Assembly (NCBI RefSeq): GCF_042646165.1
Contig: NZ_JBHRTC010000018.1
DNA: 64,000 bases
Reading direction: 5' to 3' (one strand)
DNA from: Microbaculum marinum
GTDB taxonomy: Bacteria; Pseudomonadota; Alphaproteobacteria; Rhizobiales; Tepidamorphaceae
How positions within the stretch are numbered: the stretch's first letter is position 1; each line of letters starts with the position of its first letter. The notes under the pieces are model-generated. The model saw only the letters and a program-made list of their open reading frames with translations, made no database searches and had not been told where the DNA came from. The translations under genes were made by a program, and so were the position numbers. Positions 44,178 to 54,425 of this stretch are shown piece after piece.

Positions 44178-46619
44178 TCAGTACAAGCCGCCGGTTCCCG
44201 AGCGCACCGCCTGGTCGGCCTCCGGGCTCACCGTCAGCGGTTGCCCCATCTGGCTCTGATAGCCGATGACGGAATAGCTCTCCGGCGGGGCCTGACCCGG
44301 CTTGAACGCCTCCAGGATGACGTTCGAATCGTTGGGCCCGGCACGAAGCCCGGTGGTCGCGTTGATGCGCACGAGCTGGATGCCTGGCGGGACGCGGAAG
44401 GGTATCGCGGGCTTGTCCTCCAAGGCCACCTGGAAGAAGTCGCGCACCACCGGCGCGGCAACGCTGCCGCCGGTCATGCCCTTGCCGAGCGGTTTGGGCT
44501 GGTCGTAGCCGATATAGACGCCGACCGTGAGGTCCGGCGAGAAGCCCATGAACCAGGCGTCCTTTTCGTCGTTGGTGGTGCCGGTCTTGCCGGCGATCGG
44601 CTTCTCGACCGTCTTCAGGATGGTTGCCGTGCCGCGCTGGACGACGCCCTCGAGCATCGAGATGATCTGGTAATCGGTGTAGGGGTCCAGCACCTGCTCG
44701 CGGTTGTCGATCAGCTCCGGCTCGTCCTGGCCCTGCCACTTCTTTGCATTGCACTTCTCGCAGACGCGCTCGTCGTGCTTGTAGATGGTGCGTCCGTAGC
44801 GATCCTGGATGCGGTCGATCAGCGTCGGCGTGATCTTCCGGCCGCCATTGGCAAGCGTCGAATAGGCACCGGCCATCCTGAGCACGGTGGTCTCGCCGGC
44901 ACCCAGTGCCATCGGCAGGTACGGCAGCAGGTCGTCGTAGATGCCGAACCGCTTGGCGTATTCGCGGATCACCGGCATGCCCATGTCCTGGGCCAGGCGC
45001 ACCGTCATCACGTTCCGCGACTTCTCGATGCCGCGCCGCAAGGTCGACGGGCCTGCGAACTTGCCGCCGTAGTTCTGCGGACGCCAGATCTTGCCGCCCG
45101 AGACGATCTCGATCGGCGCGTCCAGCACCACGCTCGACGGCGTGTAGCCATTGTCGAGTGCGGCCGCGTAGATGAACGGCTTGAACGAAGAACCCGGCTG
45201 ACGCATCGCCTGAGTGGCCCGATTGAACTCGCTTTCGGCGAAGCTGAAGCCGCCGACCATTGCCAGCACGCGACCGGTATGCGGGTCCATCGCAACGAGG
45301 GCGCCGGAAACCTTCGGCACCTGCTGCAGCTCGAACTCGCCTTCCCTGACGTTGCCTTCCTCGTCGGTCGCCGGAGAGACGTAGAAGACGTCACCGGGCT
45401 TGAGGATGTCGCCGGGCTTCTTGCCTGCCCACTTCATCTGTTCGTAGGGGATCCGGCCGACATCCCGCTGCTCACTGAACTTGCCGGACGGCAGCTTGGC
45501 CGGGCGCAGGCCGATGACGGCCCCGTCGTCCTCGACCTTGAGCGCCACGGCAAGACGCCAGGGCTCCACGTCGCTGAGCGGTTCGACCGCACCGACCGCG
45601 ACCCCCCAGTCGCCGGTGATATCCACGGTCTCCATGGCGCCGCGCCAGCCGCGGGTGCGGTCGTATCGGATCAGACCGGCGACCAGCGCCTTGCGGCCCT
45701 CGACCTGCAGCTTGGGATCGAGCGTCGAGCGCACCGACAGGCCGCCCTTGTAAAGACCGTCCTCGCCATAGAGTTCGTAGAGCTTGCGGCGCACCTCCTC
45801 GGCGAAATAGTCGGCCGCAGCCAGTTGCGCACCGGTCGGACGAAGCGTCACTTCCAGTGGCGAACTGCGGGCGGTCTCGGCCTCCTCCGGCGTGATGAAG
45901 CCATTCTCCTCCATCCGGTCGATCACCCAGTTGCGGCGCTCGATGGCGCGCTCGGGCTGACGGAAGGGATGGTAGTTGTTCGGGGCCTTCGGCAGGGCGG
46001 CGAGATAGGCTGCCTCGGCAATGGTCAGCGCATCCACCGACTTGTCGAAATAGATCAGCGCGGCCGCGGCGATACCGTAGGCGCCAAGACCGAGATAGAT
46101 TTCGTTGAGGTACAGCTCGAGGATCTGGTCCTTGGAAAAGGCGTTCTCGATCCTCAGCGCCAGCAGCGCCTCCTTGATCTTGCGCTCGTAGGATTTCTCG
46201 CTCGACAGCAGGAAGTTCTTGGCGACCTGCTGGGTAATCGACGAGCCGCCGACCAGGCTGCGATTGCCGCCCGAAATCATGTTCTGGACGTTTTCCGCGG
46301 CGGCACGGCCGATGCCGACCGGATCGATGCCGAAGTGCGAGTAGAAGTTCTTGTCTTCCGCCGACAGGAACGCCTCGATCACCTGCTTCGGCACGCCCTG
46401 GATCGGCATGAACAGGCGGCGCTCGACGGCATATTCGGCCATCAGCTCGCCGTCCGCGGCATGGACGCGCGTCATGACCGGCGGCTCGTACTCGCGCAGG
46501 CTCGCGTAATCCGGCAGGTCACCGGAGACCTTCCAGAGCATGTAGCCCGCCGCGGCCGACACGACGAGGAACACGATGACGCCCGCCGTGAACAGAAAAC
46601 CCAAGAATCTCAGAAGCAT
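44178..46619 (-). CDS. mrcA: penicillin-binding protein 1A (bifunctional glycosyltransferase/transpeptidase)
   Basis: 813 residues. Membrane anchor at 5-30. The glycosyltransferase 51 domain (about 60-230) has the catalytic Glu in AEDKNFYSHFGID and SSITQQVAKNFLL. An inserted OB-like domain is followed by the transpeptidase: GSSFKPF (SxxK), SRN and KTGTT motifs. It polymerises and cross-links peptidoglycan. The length and the OB insertion fit PBP1A of alphaproteobacteria. amiC lies upstream on the same strand with a 211-base gap. Confidence 0.95.
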   Translation of the reverse strand: MLLRFLGFLFTAGVIVFLVVSAAAGYMLWKVSGDLPDYASLREYEPPVMTRVHAADGELMAEYAVERRLFMPIQGVPKQVIEAFLSAEDKNFYSHFGIDPVGIGRAAAENVQNMISGGNRSLVGGSSITQQVAKNFLLSSEKSYERKIKEALLALRIENAFSKDQILELYLNEIYLGLGAYGIAAAALIYFDKSVDALTIAEAAYLAALPKAPNNYHPFRQPERAIERRNWVIDRMEENGFITPEEAETARSSPLEVTLRPTGAQLAAADYFAEEVRRKLYELYGEDGLYKGGLSVRSTLDPKLQVEGRKALVAGLIRYDRTRGWRGAMETVDITGDWGVAVGAVEPLSDVEPWRLAVALKVEDDGAVIGLRPAKLPSGKFSEQRDVGRIPYEQMKWAGKKPGDILKPGDVFYVSPATDEEGNVREGEFELQQVPKVSGALVAMDPHTGRVLAMVGGFSFAESEFNRATQAMRQPGSSFKPFIYAAALDNGYTPSSVVLDAPIEIVSGGKIWRPQNYGGKFAGPSTLRRGIEKSRNVMTVRLAQDMGMPVIREYAKRFGIYDDLLPYLPMALGAGETTVLRMAGAYSTLANGGRKITPTLIDRIQDRYGRTIYKHDERVCEKCNAKKWQGQDEPELIDNREQVLDPYTDYQIISMLEGVVQRGTATILKTVEKPIAGKTGTTNDEKDAWFMGFSPDLTVGVYIGYDQPKPLGKGMTGGSVAAPVVRDFFQVALEDKPAIPFRVPPGIQLVRINATTGLRAGPNDSNVILEAFKPGQAPPESYSVIGYQSQMGQPLTVSPEADQAVRSGTGGLY

Positions 46620-46830
46620 ATCAGGCTACCGCCAGTTCTCGCATGCATTCGGGCGCAGCGCCTTGCCGACCGCCCGCGTGGGCTATTCCGCGACGCCCCC
46701 GTGTGCGCGGTATTCCTTGCCGATGCTCATACCCGGTTATTTTCGTCCGATCAAATCGCCTTTGGCGACGATCAACGGTACGGGCATGACCAAATTGTGA
46801 CCCGCTCCTCCGGCCAGGCTGCGTGCCGCT

Positions 46831-48096
46831 TCAGAACGGGGCGCGCGCGTGGCGTTCGCCGAAATACTGCGCGACCGCATTGGCGACGGAATCGGCAATC
46901 TTGTGCTGCCATTCCTCGTCGAGCAGGTGCTTTTCGTCCTCGGGATTCGTCAGGTATCCCAACTCAAGCAGCACCGAAGGGACGTCATGGGCCTTGAGGA
47001 CCCGGAATCCCGCGGAACGGTGGGGATTCTTCACCACGCCTGTGTGTCCCTTCAGTTCCTCCACCAGCGTGCGCGCGAAGAAAACCGCGTAGTTCTTCGT
47101 CTCCCGCTGGACGAGATCGATGAGGATGTCGGCCACGGCGTCGGTTTCCCCGGTCAGGTCGACTCCGGCGATGGCGTCGGACCGGTTCTCCTGTTCCGCC
47201 AGCGCCGCGGCCACGCCGTCGGACGCCCGTTCCGACAGCGTATAGATGGTCGCGCCGCTGACCGTGCCCGTGGCGACCGAATCGGCATGCACCGAGATCA
47301 GCAGGGACGCCTTGTGGTTGCGGGCGATGTTGACCCGCTCGGCCAGCGGAATGAATTCGTCGTCGTCGCGAGTCAGATGGACCTCGAACCGGCCCGACTT
47401 CCCGAGCGATTCCTCGAGGCGCTTGGAGAACGCGAGGACAACATCCTTTTCCAGCGTTCCGCTGCGGCTGCGGGCACCGGGATCTATCCCGCCGTGGCCG
47501 GGATCGATTACCACGACGATCTCGCGGCTCCCCGAAGCGCCGCCGGGACGAACGGCTTCGTGCCCGGACACCGGCGGCGACGAGGCGACGGGCTGCCGCG
47601 GCGGCTGCAACGCCAGTTCGGCGAGGAAGTCTTCGCGAGTCGTCTCGACCATGTCCACCACGAGACGCGCCGGCTGATCGTCCACGGCATCGACGACGAA
47701 GGCCTTGTCGACCTGCACCGGCCCGGACGTATCGAGCACGATTCGCGACTTGCCGGGACCGATCAGCCCAAACCGATAGGCGTTGACGAGACCGCGCCCC
47801 GCCCGGCCCTCCGCGGCATCGAGCTTGAACTCGGTTTCCGGGAGGTCGACGACGATCCGGTAGGGATCAGCGAGCGCGAACACTCCGAACGCCACGTGAC
47901 GATCGACGTCCACGACGAAGCGGGTCCGCTTCTCGTCGCCGGCCAGCCTCGAGCCGGTCGCAACGACGAGGCCCGCCGCAGTGTCATCGACGGAGCCTGC
48001 CGAATCCTCTTCGGCAAGAGCGGCTGGCGCGGACCATGCCAGCGCCAGACCCACGAGCGCCCCGATAGATCCTGTCTTGAAAACCGTCGCAAACAC
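46831..48096 (-). CDS. amiC: N-acetylmuramoyl-L-alanine amidase with AMIN domain
   Basis: 421 residues. Signal peptide about 1-28 (ends AALAE). AMIN domain about 55-150 (TRFVVDVDRHVAFGVFAL, then YRFGLIGPGKSRIVLDTSG), which places the enzyme at the septum. Amidase_3 domain 195-415 with the zinc ligand His in VIDPGHGGIDPGA, LLISVHADS, and FFARTLVEELKGHTG. It splits daughter cells by cutting peptide stems from glycan. Divergent from rne across a 707-base region. Confidence 0.94.
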   Translation of the reverse strand: MFATVFKTGSIGALVGLALAWSAPAALAEEDSAGSVDDTAAGLVVATGSRLAGDEKRTRFVVDVDRHVAFGVFALADPYRIVVDLPETEFKLDAAEGRAGRGLVNAYRFGLIGPGKSRIVLDTSGPVQVDKAFVVDAVDDQPARLVVDMVETTREDFLAELALQPPRQPVASSPPVSGHEAVRPGGASGSREIVVVIDPGHGGIDPGARSRSGTLEKDVVLAFSKRLEESLGKSGRFEVHLTRDDDEFIPLAERVNIARNHKASLLISVHADSVATGTVSGATIYTLSERASDGVAAALAEQENRSDAIAGVDLTGETDAVADILIDLVQRETKNYAVFFARTLVEELKGHTGVVKNPHRSAGFRVLKAHDVPSVLLELGYLTNPEDEKHLLDEEWQHKIADSVANAVAQYFGERHARAPF

Positions 48097-48803
48097 CGGC
48101 CAGCGACCCCAGCAGCAATCGGGCTTCGATCCATAATGCGTAAATCAAGGCGAGAATTATAGGCGCAGGGTTAATCGGATGTTGACGGCGGGCGCGGAAA
48201 AATTCCGGAATGTGGCCGCGGCAACACAACCCTTGCAAAGTCAGCCGCCGACCCATTAATAACAATTCAGGTTTCGAATTCGCGTCTCTGGCCTCGAGCC
48301 ATTGCGGAGATATCTGCTTCCTCCGCAAGGGACCCTTCCAGATCGCCGGGCAGCCAGGCAATAGTGCCGCGGCAAAGCTGCCCCGCCCGGTCCCCGCTCC
48401 GAACAACCGCTGGAGGTCGAATCAGCCACCGCAGCGCCGATTGCGCGCGGTACCTGTCAACGGTTGCGGCGTTGCCACGCCAAGACCAAACGGACGCACT
48501 AAAGTCTTGATTCCAGGCGTCCAGCCCAACCCATCCTCCGGTCAAGCCCGGCAGGATCGAACGAGAGTTGCGGATGTTCGGGATTGAAGTGCCACCGGCC
48601 AGCGTAGCGCCATCAGGCGCCGCACTGCATTACCCGGCCGGGACGGCGAACGTGCCGACCATCCGATTCGTCGTTTCCGAGAGGCCATCGGCGCCCGGAA
48701 CACCAACCCCAGGACACACGCGATCGCACGCCCCTTTCCGGACTGACCGGACCAGGGCCGCGTCGGCGTCGCCTGTCGTCCTCCACAATTCAGAGTTGAG
48801 ACA
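48097..48803 (+). promoter_or_regulatory. 707-base region between amiC and rne: promoters and a likely long rne leader
   Basis: No credible gene lies here; the short frames have no family pattern. rne mRNA in enterobacteria has a long leader cut by RNase E itself, and the length here would allow similar self-control, but I can point to no specific conserved hairpin. Confidence 0.4.
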
Positions 48804-51506
48804 ATGCCAACCAAGATGCTTATCGATGCGGCGCATCCCGAGGAGACCCGGGTCGTCGTCGTCCGCGACAACAAGGTCGAGGAGTTCGATTTCGAGGCCG
48901 CCAACCGTCGGCAGCTCCGCGGCAATATCTATCTGGCCAAGGTCACCCGCGTAGAGCCCTCCCTGCAGGCCGCCTTCATCGACTACGGCGGCAATCGGCA
49001 CGGGTTTCTCGCCTTCAGTGAAATCCATCCCGACTACTACCAGATCCCCTACGCTGACCGGCAGGCGCTGATCGAGGCCGACGAAGCCGACCGTGCCTCG
49101 GACGATGCCGAGGAGAACGGGGAGGAGGCCGGCGAGGCGTCCGAGAATCCCGCCGCCGCAAATGGCGACGGCGAGTCGGACGCGGAGCCCGAGGCTTCCG
49201 GCGCAACCGTCGAGGAAGTCGCAACTTCGGAGGACGATTCCGTCGAATCCGTCGGCGGCGACGATGCGATGGAAGAGGTGCCGGTCCGCAAGTCGCGACC
49301 GCGCCGGACATACAAGATCCAGGAAGTCATCAAGAAGCGGCAGGTCCTGCTCGTGCAGGTCGTCAAGGAAGAGCGCGGCAACAAGGGCGCCGCGCTCACC
49401 ACCTACCTGTCGCTTGCCGGCCGCTATTCGGTACTGATGCCCAATACGGCCCGCGGCGGCGGCATATCCCGCAAGATCGTCAATTCGACCGACCGCAAGC
49501 GCCTCAAGGGCATCGCCGGTGAGCTCGAGGTGCCCGAGGGGATGGGCGTCATCCTGCGCACGGCGGGCGCGGCCCGCACCAAGACGGAGATCAAGCGGGA
49601 CTTCGAATACCTGTTGCGCCTCTGGGAGAATGTCCGCGAGCTGACGCTCAAGTCCGTCGCACCGACGCTCGTCTACGAGGAAGGCAGCCTCGTCAAGCGC
49701 GCGATCCGCGACCTGTACACCAAGGACATCGACCAGGTCCTCGTGGCCGGCGACCAGGCGTACCGCGAGGCCAAGGACTTCATGCGCATGCTCATGCCGA
49801 GCCATGCCAAGAACATCCAGCCCTACCGCGACCCCGAACCGATCTTCGCCAAGACCCGGATCGAGGCGCAGCTCGACGCCATGTTCAGCCCGCAGGTGAC
49901 GCTGAAGTCCGGCGGCTACATCGTGCTCAACCAGACCGAGGCGCTGGTTTCGATCGACGTCAACTCGGGGCGTTCGACCCGCGAGCACAATATCGAGGAC
50001 ACCGCGCTCAAGACGAACCTGGAGGCCGCCGACGAAGTGGCCCGCCAGTTGCGCCTCCGCGATCTCGCCGGCCTGATCGTCATCGACTTCATCGACATGG
50101 ACGAGAAGCGCAACAACCGCGCTGTCGAACGGCGGATGAAGGACGCGCTGCGCCACGACCGGGCCCGCATTCAGGTCGGCCGCATCAGCCATTTCGGCCT
50201 GCTCGAGATGTCCCGGCAGCGGATTCGCTCCGGCGTCCTGGAATCCACCATGCAGCCCTGCCCCCATTGCGAGGGCACCGGCCGCATCCGGTCGATCGAG
50301 TCGGTCGCGCTGCACCTGCTGCGGACCATCGAGAACGAGCTGCTCAAGGGCAAGCCGACCGATCTCAAGGTTCGCACCCGGACGGGAGTGGCGCTCTACG
50401 TCCTCAACCAGAAGCGCACCCACCTGCGCGAACTCGAAACCCGCTTCTCCGTCATCATTTCGATCGATGCCGACGAAAGCGTCGGCTCCTCGGCCGTGGA
50501 GATCGAGAAGGGAGAGCCGGCCCGCGCGGCGGAACGCGACACCGTCGTCCGGCCGATCTCCGTGGTCCCGGGCGAGGACGAGGTTGAAGACGACGTCCAG
50601 GCTGCGGACGACGAGGCCGACGACACGCAGGCCGGCCGTTCCGAGGAAGACAGCGGCCCGAAGCGCCGGCGGCGCAGGCGGCGCAGGCGCGGATCGGGCG
50701 GCGAATCGGCCTCCGACTCCCAGGCGGACGCCGGCCAGGAAGCCTCCGGCGACCAGCAGGCCGCCGAGGCGGAGTCGGCTGACACCGATGACGACGAGAG
50801 TGCCGAAAAGGAGGGCGGCGGGTCGTCCGGCAGCCGCCGGCGCCGGCGCGGCAGGCGCGGCGGGCGCCGCCACCGCAACGAGTCCCCGGCGACCGCCGCC
50901 GAGGCGGACGAAGCGGCAAGTTCCGGCGACCGGCCCGATGTCGTGGCGCCGTCGTCCTGGGAACCCGCAACGGTGACCGAACCGCAGCAGGCGGACGAGC
51001 CGGCCAAAGCCGCCGCGGAACCGGAGGCGGCCGTCGAAACGGAATCAGCGGACGAGACCGCAGAGACCGCACCGGAAACGCCCGAAAAGAAGCCCGCCCC
51101 CCGCAAGCGGGCCCCTCGCCGGTCGCGCGCCAAGGCCGCCCAGGAGGCCGAGCCGGCGTCCGCGGCTGCCGATGCCGACCCGGTGACGGCGGACTCGGAC
51201 ACCGCCGATGCCGAAATCGCGGAGGTCGGCGAGGTGCCTGCGGCCCCCGCCGACGAGCTGGCGCAGACTGAGCCCGCGGATGGCGACGCCGCCGAGCCGG
51301 CTCCTGTCGAGCCGGAGCCCGAGCAGGAGCCCGAGCCCGAAAAGGTGGCCGAGCCGGTCGCCGCCGAAGCCGTGGACGGCGAGACCGGGCCGGAGACGGC
51401 CGAGGAACCGGCCGCCGCCGAGGAAAAGCCTGTCGTCCAGGACACCGCGCCGAGCGCTCCTCCGCGCCGCGGCTGGTGGCGGCGGCGGACCACGGCCGGC
51501 GAATAG
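48804..51506 (+). CDS. rne: ribonuclease E
   Basis: 900 residues. Endoribonuclease that starts mRNA decay and processes rRNA and tRNA. S1 domain from about 36, interrupted by an acidic, low-complexity insertion at about 91-160, then the RNase H-like and DNase I-like parts. Catalytic Asp are in SIDVNSG (D385) and VIDFIDM (D428); the zinc link CPHC is at 486-489. The last 330 residues are disordered, with an Arg run and Ala/Glu/Pro segments that serve as the degradosome scaffold. Confidence 0.97.
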   Translation: MPTKMLIDAAHPEETRVVVVRDNKVEEFDFEAANRRQLRGNIYLAKVTRVEPSLQAAFIDYGGNRHGFLAFSEIHPDYYQIPYADRQALIEADEADRASDDAEENGEEAGEASENPAAANGDGESDAEPEASGATVEEVATSEDDSVESVGGDDAMEEVPVRKSRPRRTYKIQEVIKKRQVLLVQVVKEERGNKGAALTTYLSLAGRYSVLMPNTARGGGISRKIVNSTDRKRLKGIAGELEVPEGMGVILRTAGAARTKTEIKRDFEYLLRLWENVRELTLKSVAPTLVYEEGSLVKRAIRDLYTKDIDQVLVAGDQAYREAKDFMRMLMPSHAKNIQPYRDPEPIFAKTRIEAQLDAMFSPQVTLKSGGYIVLNQTEALVSIDVNSGRSTREHNIEDTALKTNLEAADEVARQLRLRDLAGLIVIDFIDMDEKRNNRAVERRMKDALRHDRARIQVGRISHFGLLEMSRQRIRSGVLESTMQPCPHCEGTGRIRSIESVALHLLRTIENELLKGKPTDLKVRTRTGVALYVLNQKRTHLRELETRFSVIISIDADESVGSSAVEIEKGEPARAAERDTVVRPISVVPGEDEVEDDVQAADDEADDTQAGRSEEDSGPKRRRRRRRRRGSGGESASDSQADAGQEASGDQQAAEAESADTDDDESAEKEGGGSSGSRRRRRGRRGGRRHRNESPATAAEADEAASSGDRPDVVAPSSWEPATVTEPQQADEPAKAAAEPEAAVETESADETAETAPETPEKKPAPRKRAPRRSRAKAAQEAEPASAAADADPVTADSDTADAEIAEVGEVPAAPADELAQTEPADGDAAEPAPVEPEPEQEPEPEKVAEPVAAEAVDGETGPETAEEPAAAEEKPVVQDTAPSAPPRRGWWRRRTTAGE

Positions 51507-51510
51507 CCCG

Positions 51511-52710
51511 CTAGCGCTTCAGCCAGTCGCCGAGCCTGTCGACCGCCGCCTCGATGTCGGCGGTCGCTCCGGCAAAGGAAAAGCGCAGGAACCGGCTCCC
51601 CCTGTCGGGATCGAAGTCGAGGCCCGGCGTCGTCGCGACGCCGGCCTCGTGCAGCATGCGTTCGGCGAAATCGAGCGAGTCGTTGGTGAAGCGGCTGACG
51701 TCGACATAGGCGTAGAAGGCGCCGTCCATCGGCAGGATCCGGTCGAACCCGAGCCGCGGCAGCGCTTCGGCGAGGATCTCGCGGTTGCGGGCGTAGACAG
51801 CCTTGTTGCGCTCCAGTTCGTCGACGCAATCGAAGGCGGCGATGGCGGCGACCTGCGACAGCGCCGGCGGCGATATGTAGATGTTCTGCGCCAGCCGCTC
51901 GACGGGCCGCACCAGCCGCTCGGGCACCACCATCCAGCCGATCCGCCAGCCGGTCATGCAGTAGTATTTCGAGAAGCTGTTGATGACGATCGCGTCGTCG
52001 TCGTGCTGCAGGGCGGTGTCGCAGGCGCCGCCGTAGGTCAGGCCGTGATAGATCTCGTCGGAGATGAACCACATGCCGCGATCGCGGGCGCCGGCCAGCA
52101 GCGCTTCCATTGCATCGGGCTCGAGCATCGTGCCGCTCGGGTTGGCCGGGCTGGCGACCAGCATTCCCTGCAGGGGCGCAACCGCGGACGCATCGTCCAG
52201 CATGGCCGCGGTCGGCGCCCAGCGCGACGCTTCGGTGGTTTCCAGCCAGACCGTTTCGAGGCCGAGCCCGCTCAGGATGTTGCGATAGGCCGGGTAGCCG
52301 GGAGCGGCGAGTGCGATCCGGTCGCCGGCCTCGAAGCAGGCCAGGAAGGCCAGCACGAAGGCGGCGGAGGATCCCGTCGTGACGACGATCCTGTCCGGCG
52401 CGACACGAACGCCGTAGGTTTCGAGGTAGTGGCGGGCGATGCGTTCGCGCAGCGGCGTCGTGCCGAGCGCCTCCGTGTAGCCGATGCTGCCGCCCGTCAG
52501 GGCCTCGGCGACGGCGGCGCGCACGCCGGCCGGCGTCGGGGCTCCGGGCTGCCCGACCTCCAGGTGCAGGATGTGCCGGCCCTGTCGTTCGAGATTGCGC
52601 GCATCGCGCAGCACGTCCATCGCGATGAACGGCGCCACGTCCGAGCGTCTGGACGGCATCGGCGGCCCGTGCCGGAGTATCCGCTCGTCGCCGCTCACCT
52701 TGTCGTGCAT
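51511..52710 (-). CDS. class I/II PLP-dependent aminotransferase
   Basis: 399 residues from ATG 52710. PLP fold type I: GQPGAPTP near the start, ASPANPSGTM, SDEIYHGLTY, and the Schiff-base Lys in NSFSKYYCMTGWRIGW. It resembles aspartate-type aminotransferases; the exact substrate cannot be read. A longer in-frame extension runs to 53118 but overlaps the protease gene upstream and has no family similarity. Convergent with rne, 4 bases apart. Confidence 0.88.
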   Translation of the reverse strand: MHDKVSGDERILRHGPPMPSRRSDVAPFIAMDVLRDARNLERQGRHILHLEVGQPGAPTPAGVRAAVAEALTGGSIGYTEALGTTPLRERIARHYLETYGVRVAPDRIVVTTGSSAAFVLAFLACFEAGDRIALAAPGYPAYRNILSGLGLETVWLETTEASRWAPTAAMLDDASAVAPLQGMLVASPANPSGTMLEPDAMEALLAGARDRGMWFISDEIYHGLTYGGACDTALQHDDDAIVINSFSKYYCMTGWRIGWMVVPERLVRPVERLAQNIYISPPALSQVAAIAAFDCVDELERNKAVYARNREILAEALPRLGFDRILPMDGAFYAYVDVSRFTNDSLDFAERMLHEAGVATTPGLDFDPDRGSRFLRFSFAGATADIEAAVDRLGDWLKR

Positions 52711-52954
52711 CCATTTTCCCCTGCGTGGGGGCTCTCGCACCGCATCTGCGGCGCGACAGCCGGCTGCGGCCACCCTGTCGCCGCAATTTCCGCCTTGTGG
52801 TAGCCGACCGGGAGCACAGGGTCCACATCGCGCGCACCGGACCGGTTTTATCGGCGCCGGGAGGAAAGCTGCAGCAGCCGGCAAGGGCCGCCGTTGCGTT
52901 TGACCGCGACGACTGCTGATCCTACCTTGCTGGCGTTCAGGGAGAAGGTCCGCC

Positions 52955-54388
52955 ATGCCATCAGGGGCAATGCCAATCGAGACTGCGCCGCGTCGACAGA
53001 TACGGCCCGGTCCAACCGGATTTTTGGGCACCGGCCGGCTCGCCCGCGGCGCCGTTGCGGCCGTCGCCGCCGTGGCACTGACTGTCGCCCCGGCCGCCGC
53101 GCAGCGGGGCGGATTCATCCGCGACGCGGAGATCGAGGCGCTGCTGAGCGACTACGCCACGCCGATCATCCGCGCCGCCGGCGTCGGCACCTCCGCAGTC
53201 AACATCTATCTGGTCGGTTCGACGGCCTTCAACGCGTTCGTCGCCGACGGGCGCCGCATCTTCATCAATTCCGGCGTGCTGATGCAGGCCGACACTCCCA
53301 ACGAGGTTATCGGCGTTCTGGCGCACGAAACCGGCCATATCGCCGGCGGCCACCTGGCCCGCATGCGTCTGGAACTCCAGAACGCGCAGGCGATGGCGAT
53401 ACTCGGGATGCTGCTTGGCGCCGGCGCGATGGCCGCAGGCGCCATGGCCGGTGACGCCGGCGCCGGCGCCCAGGCCGGCCAGGCCATGATGATGGGCAGC
53501 CAGCACGCCCTGCAGCGCTCGCTGCTCAGCTACCAGCGCGGCGAGGAAGCGGCGGCCGACCGGTCGGCGGTCAACTATCTGAATGCCACGGAGCAGTCTT
53601 CGAAGGGCATGCTGACGACGTTCGCCAGTCTGGCCGACCAGTCGTTCCTGTCGACGAAGTACGTCGACCCCTACGCCCAGAGCCATCCGATGCCGCGCGA
53701 ACGTATCGCGGCGCTCGAGAAGCTCGCCCAGGAGAGCCCGTACTTCGAAAAGCAGGATCCGCCGCAGCTGCAGCATCGCCACGACCTGGCGCGGGCCAAG
53801 CTCACCGGCTACCTGGAGCACCCCAGTTCCGTCAACCGTCGCTATCCGCCCTCCGACAAGAGCCTTCCCGCCGTCTATGCCCGCACGATCGCGCTGATGC
53901 AGTCGGGCAACTATCGCGACGCGATGGCCGGAGCGGACGCACTGCTGCGGGTTGAGCCGTCAAACCCTTATTTCTGGGAGTTGAAGGCAGACCTGTTCGT
54001 GAAGTCGGGGCGGCCGCGCGACGCAATCGGCCCGTACCAGAAAGCCGTCTCGATGGCTCCGCACCCGGGACTGATCCGGGTGGCGCTCGGCGGCGCCATG
54101 GTTGCCGCCGACGATCCCTCCCTTCTTCAGCAGGGCATCAAGCAGCTCAACCAGGGGCTCCAGGAGGAACCCGACTTTGCCGCAGGATACCGGCATCTGG
54201 CCATCGCCTACGGCAAGGCGGGACAGGTGCCCGAGGCCGAGCTTGCGACGGCCCAGGAATATTTCACCCGCGGCGACTACGAACTTGCCCAGCGGTTCGC
54301 CGGTCGCGCCCAGCAGGGCCTCGCGCGGGGGTCGCCCGCGTGGCTGAGGGCTGACGATATTTTGAACTACAAGCCGCCGCGCTCGTGA
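52955..54388 (+). CDS. M48 family metalloprotease with C-terminal TPR-like repeats (BepA-like)
   Basis: 477 residues. Signal peptide ends about residue 50 (APAAAQ). The zinc motif HETGH lies at 124-128, and the third ligand Glu is in RGEEAAADRSAVNYL. The C-terminal half (300-477) has TPR-type helices. BepA-like proteases control outer-membrane protein assembly and LPS transport in the periplasm. Next gene is DsbA-like, 37 bases on, so the pair may serve envelope quality control. Confidence 0.92.
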   Translation: MPSGAMPIETAPRRQIRPGPTGFLGTGRLARGAVAAVAAVALTVAPAAAQRGGFIRDAEIEALLSDYATPIIRAAGVGTSAVNIYLVGSTAFNAFVADGRRIFINSGVLMQADTPNEVIGVLAHETGHIAGGHLARMRLELQNAQAMAILGMLLGAGAMAAGAMAGDAGAGAQAGQAMMMGSQHALQRSLLSYQRGEEAAADRSAVNYLNATEQSSKGMLTTFASLADQSFLSTKYVDPYAQSHPMPRERIAALEKLAQESPYFEKQDPPQLQHRHDLARAKLTGYLEHPSSVNRRYPPSDKSLPAVYARTIALMQSGNYRDAMAGADALLRVEPSNPYFWELKADLFVKSGRPRDAIGPYQKAVSMAPHPGLIRVALGGAMVAADDPSLLQQGIKQLNQGLQEEPDFAAGYRHLAIAYGKAGQVPEAELATAQEYFTRGDYELAQRFAGRAQQGLARGSPAWLRADDILNYKPPRS

Positions 54389-54425
54389 TAAGCCCACGGC
54401 GAGTCAATCCACTCCCAATAGGGAC

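Noticed and set aside
44241..46997. 918-codon frame on the plus strand
   Set aside because: Shadow of the PBP1A gene, produced by high GC and codon bias.
50396..52837. 813-codon frame on the minus strand
   Set aside because: Shadow of the Ala/Glu/Pro-rich RNase E tail joined to the wrong frame of the aminotransferase.
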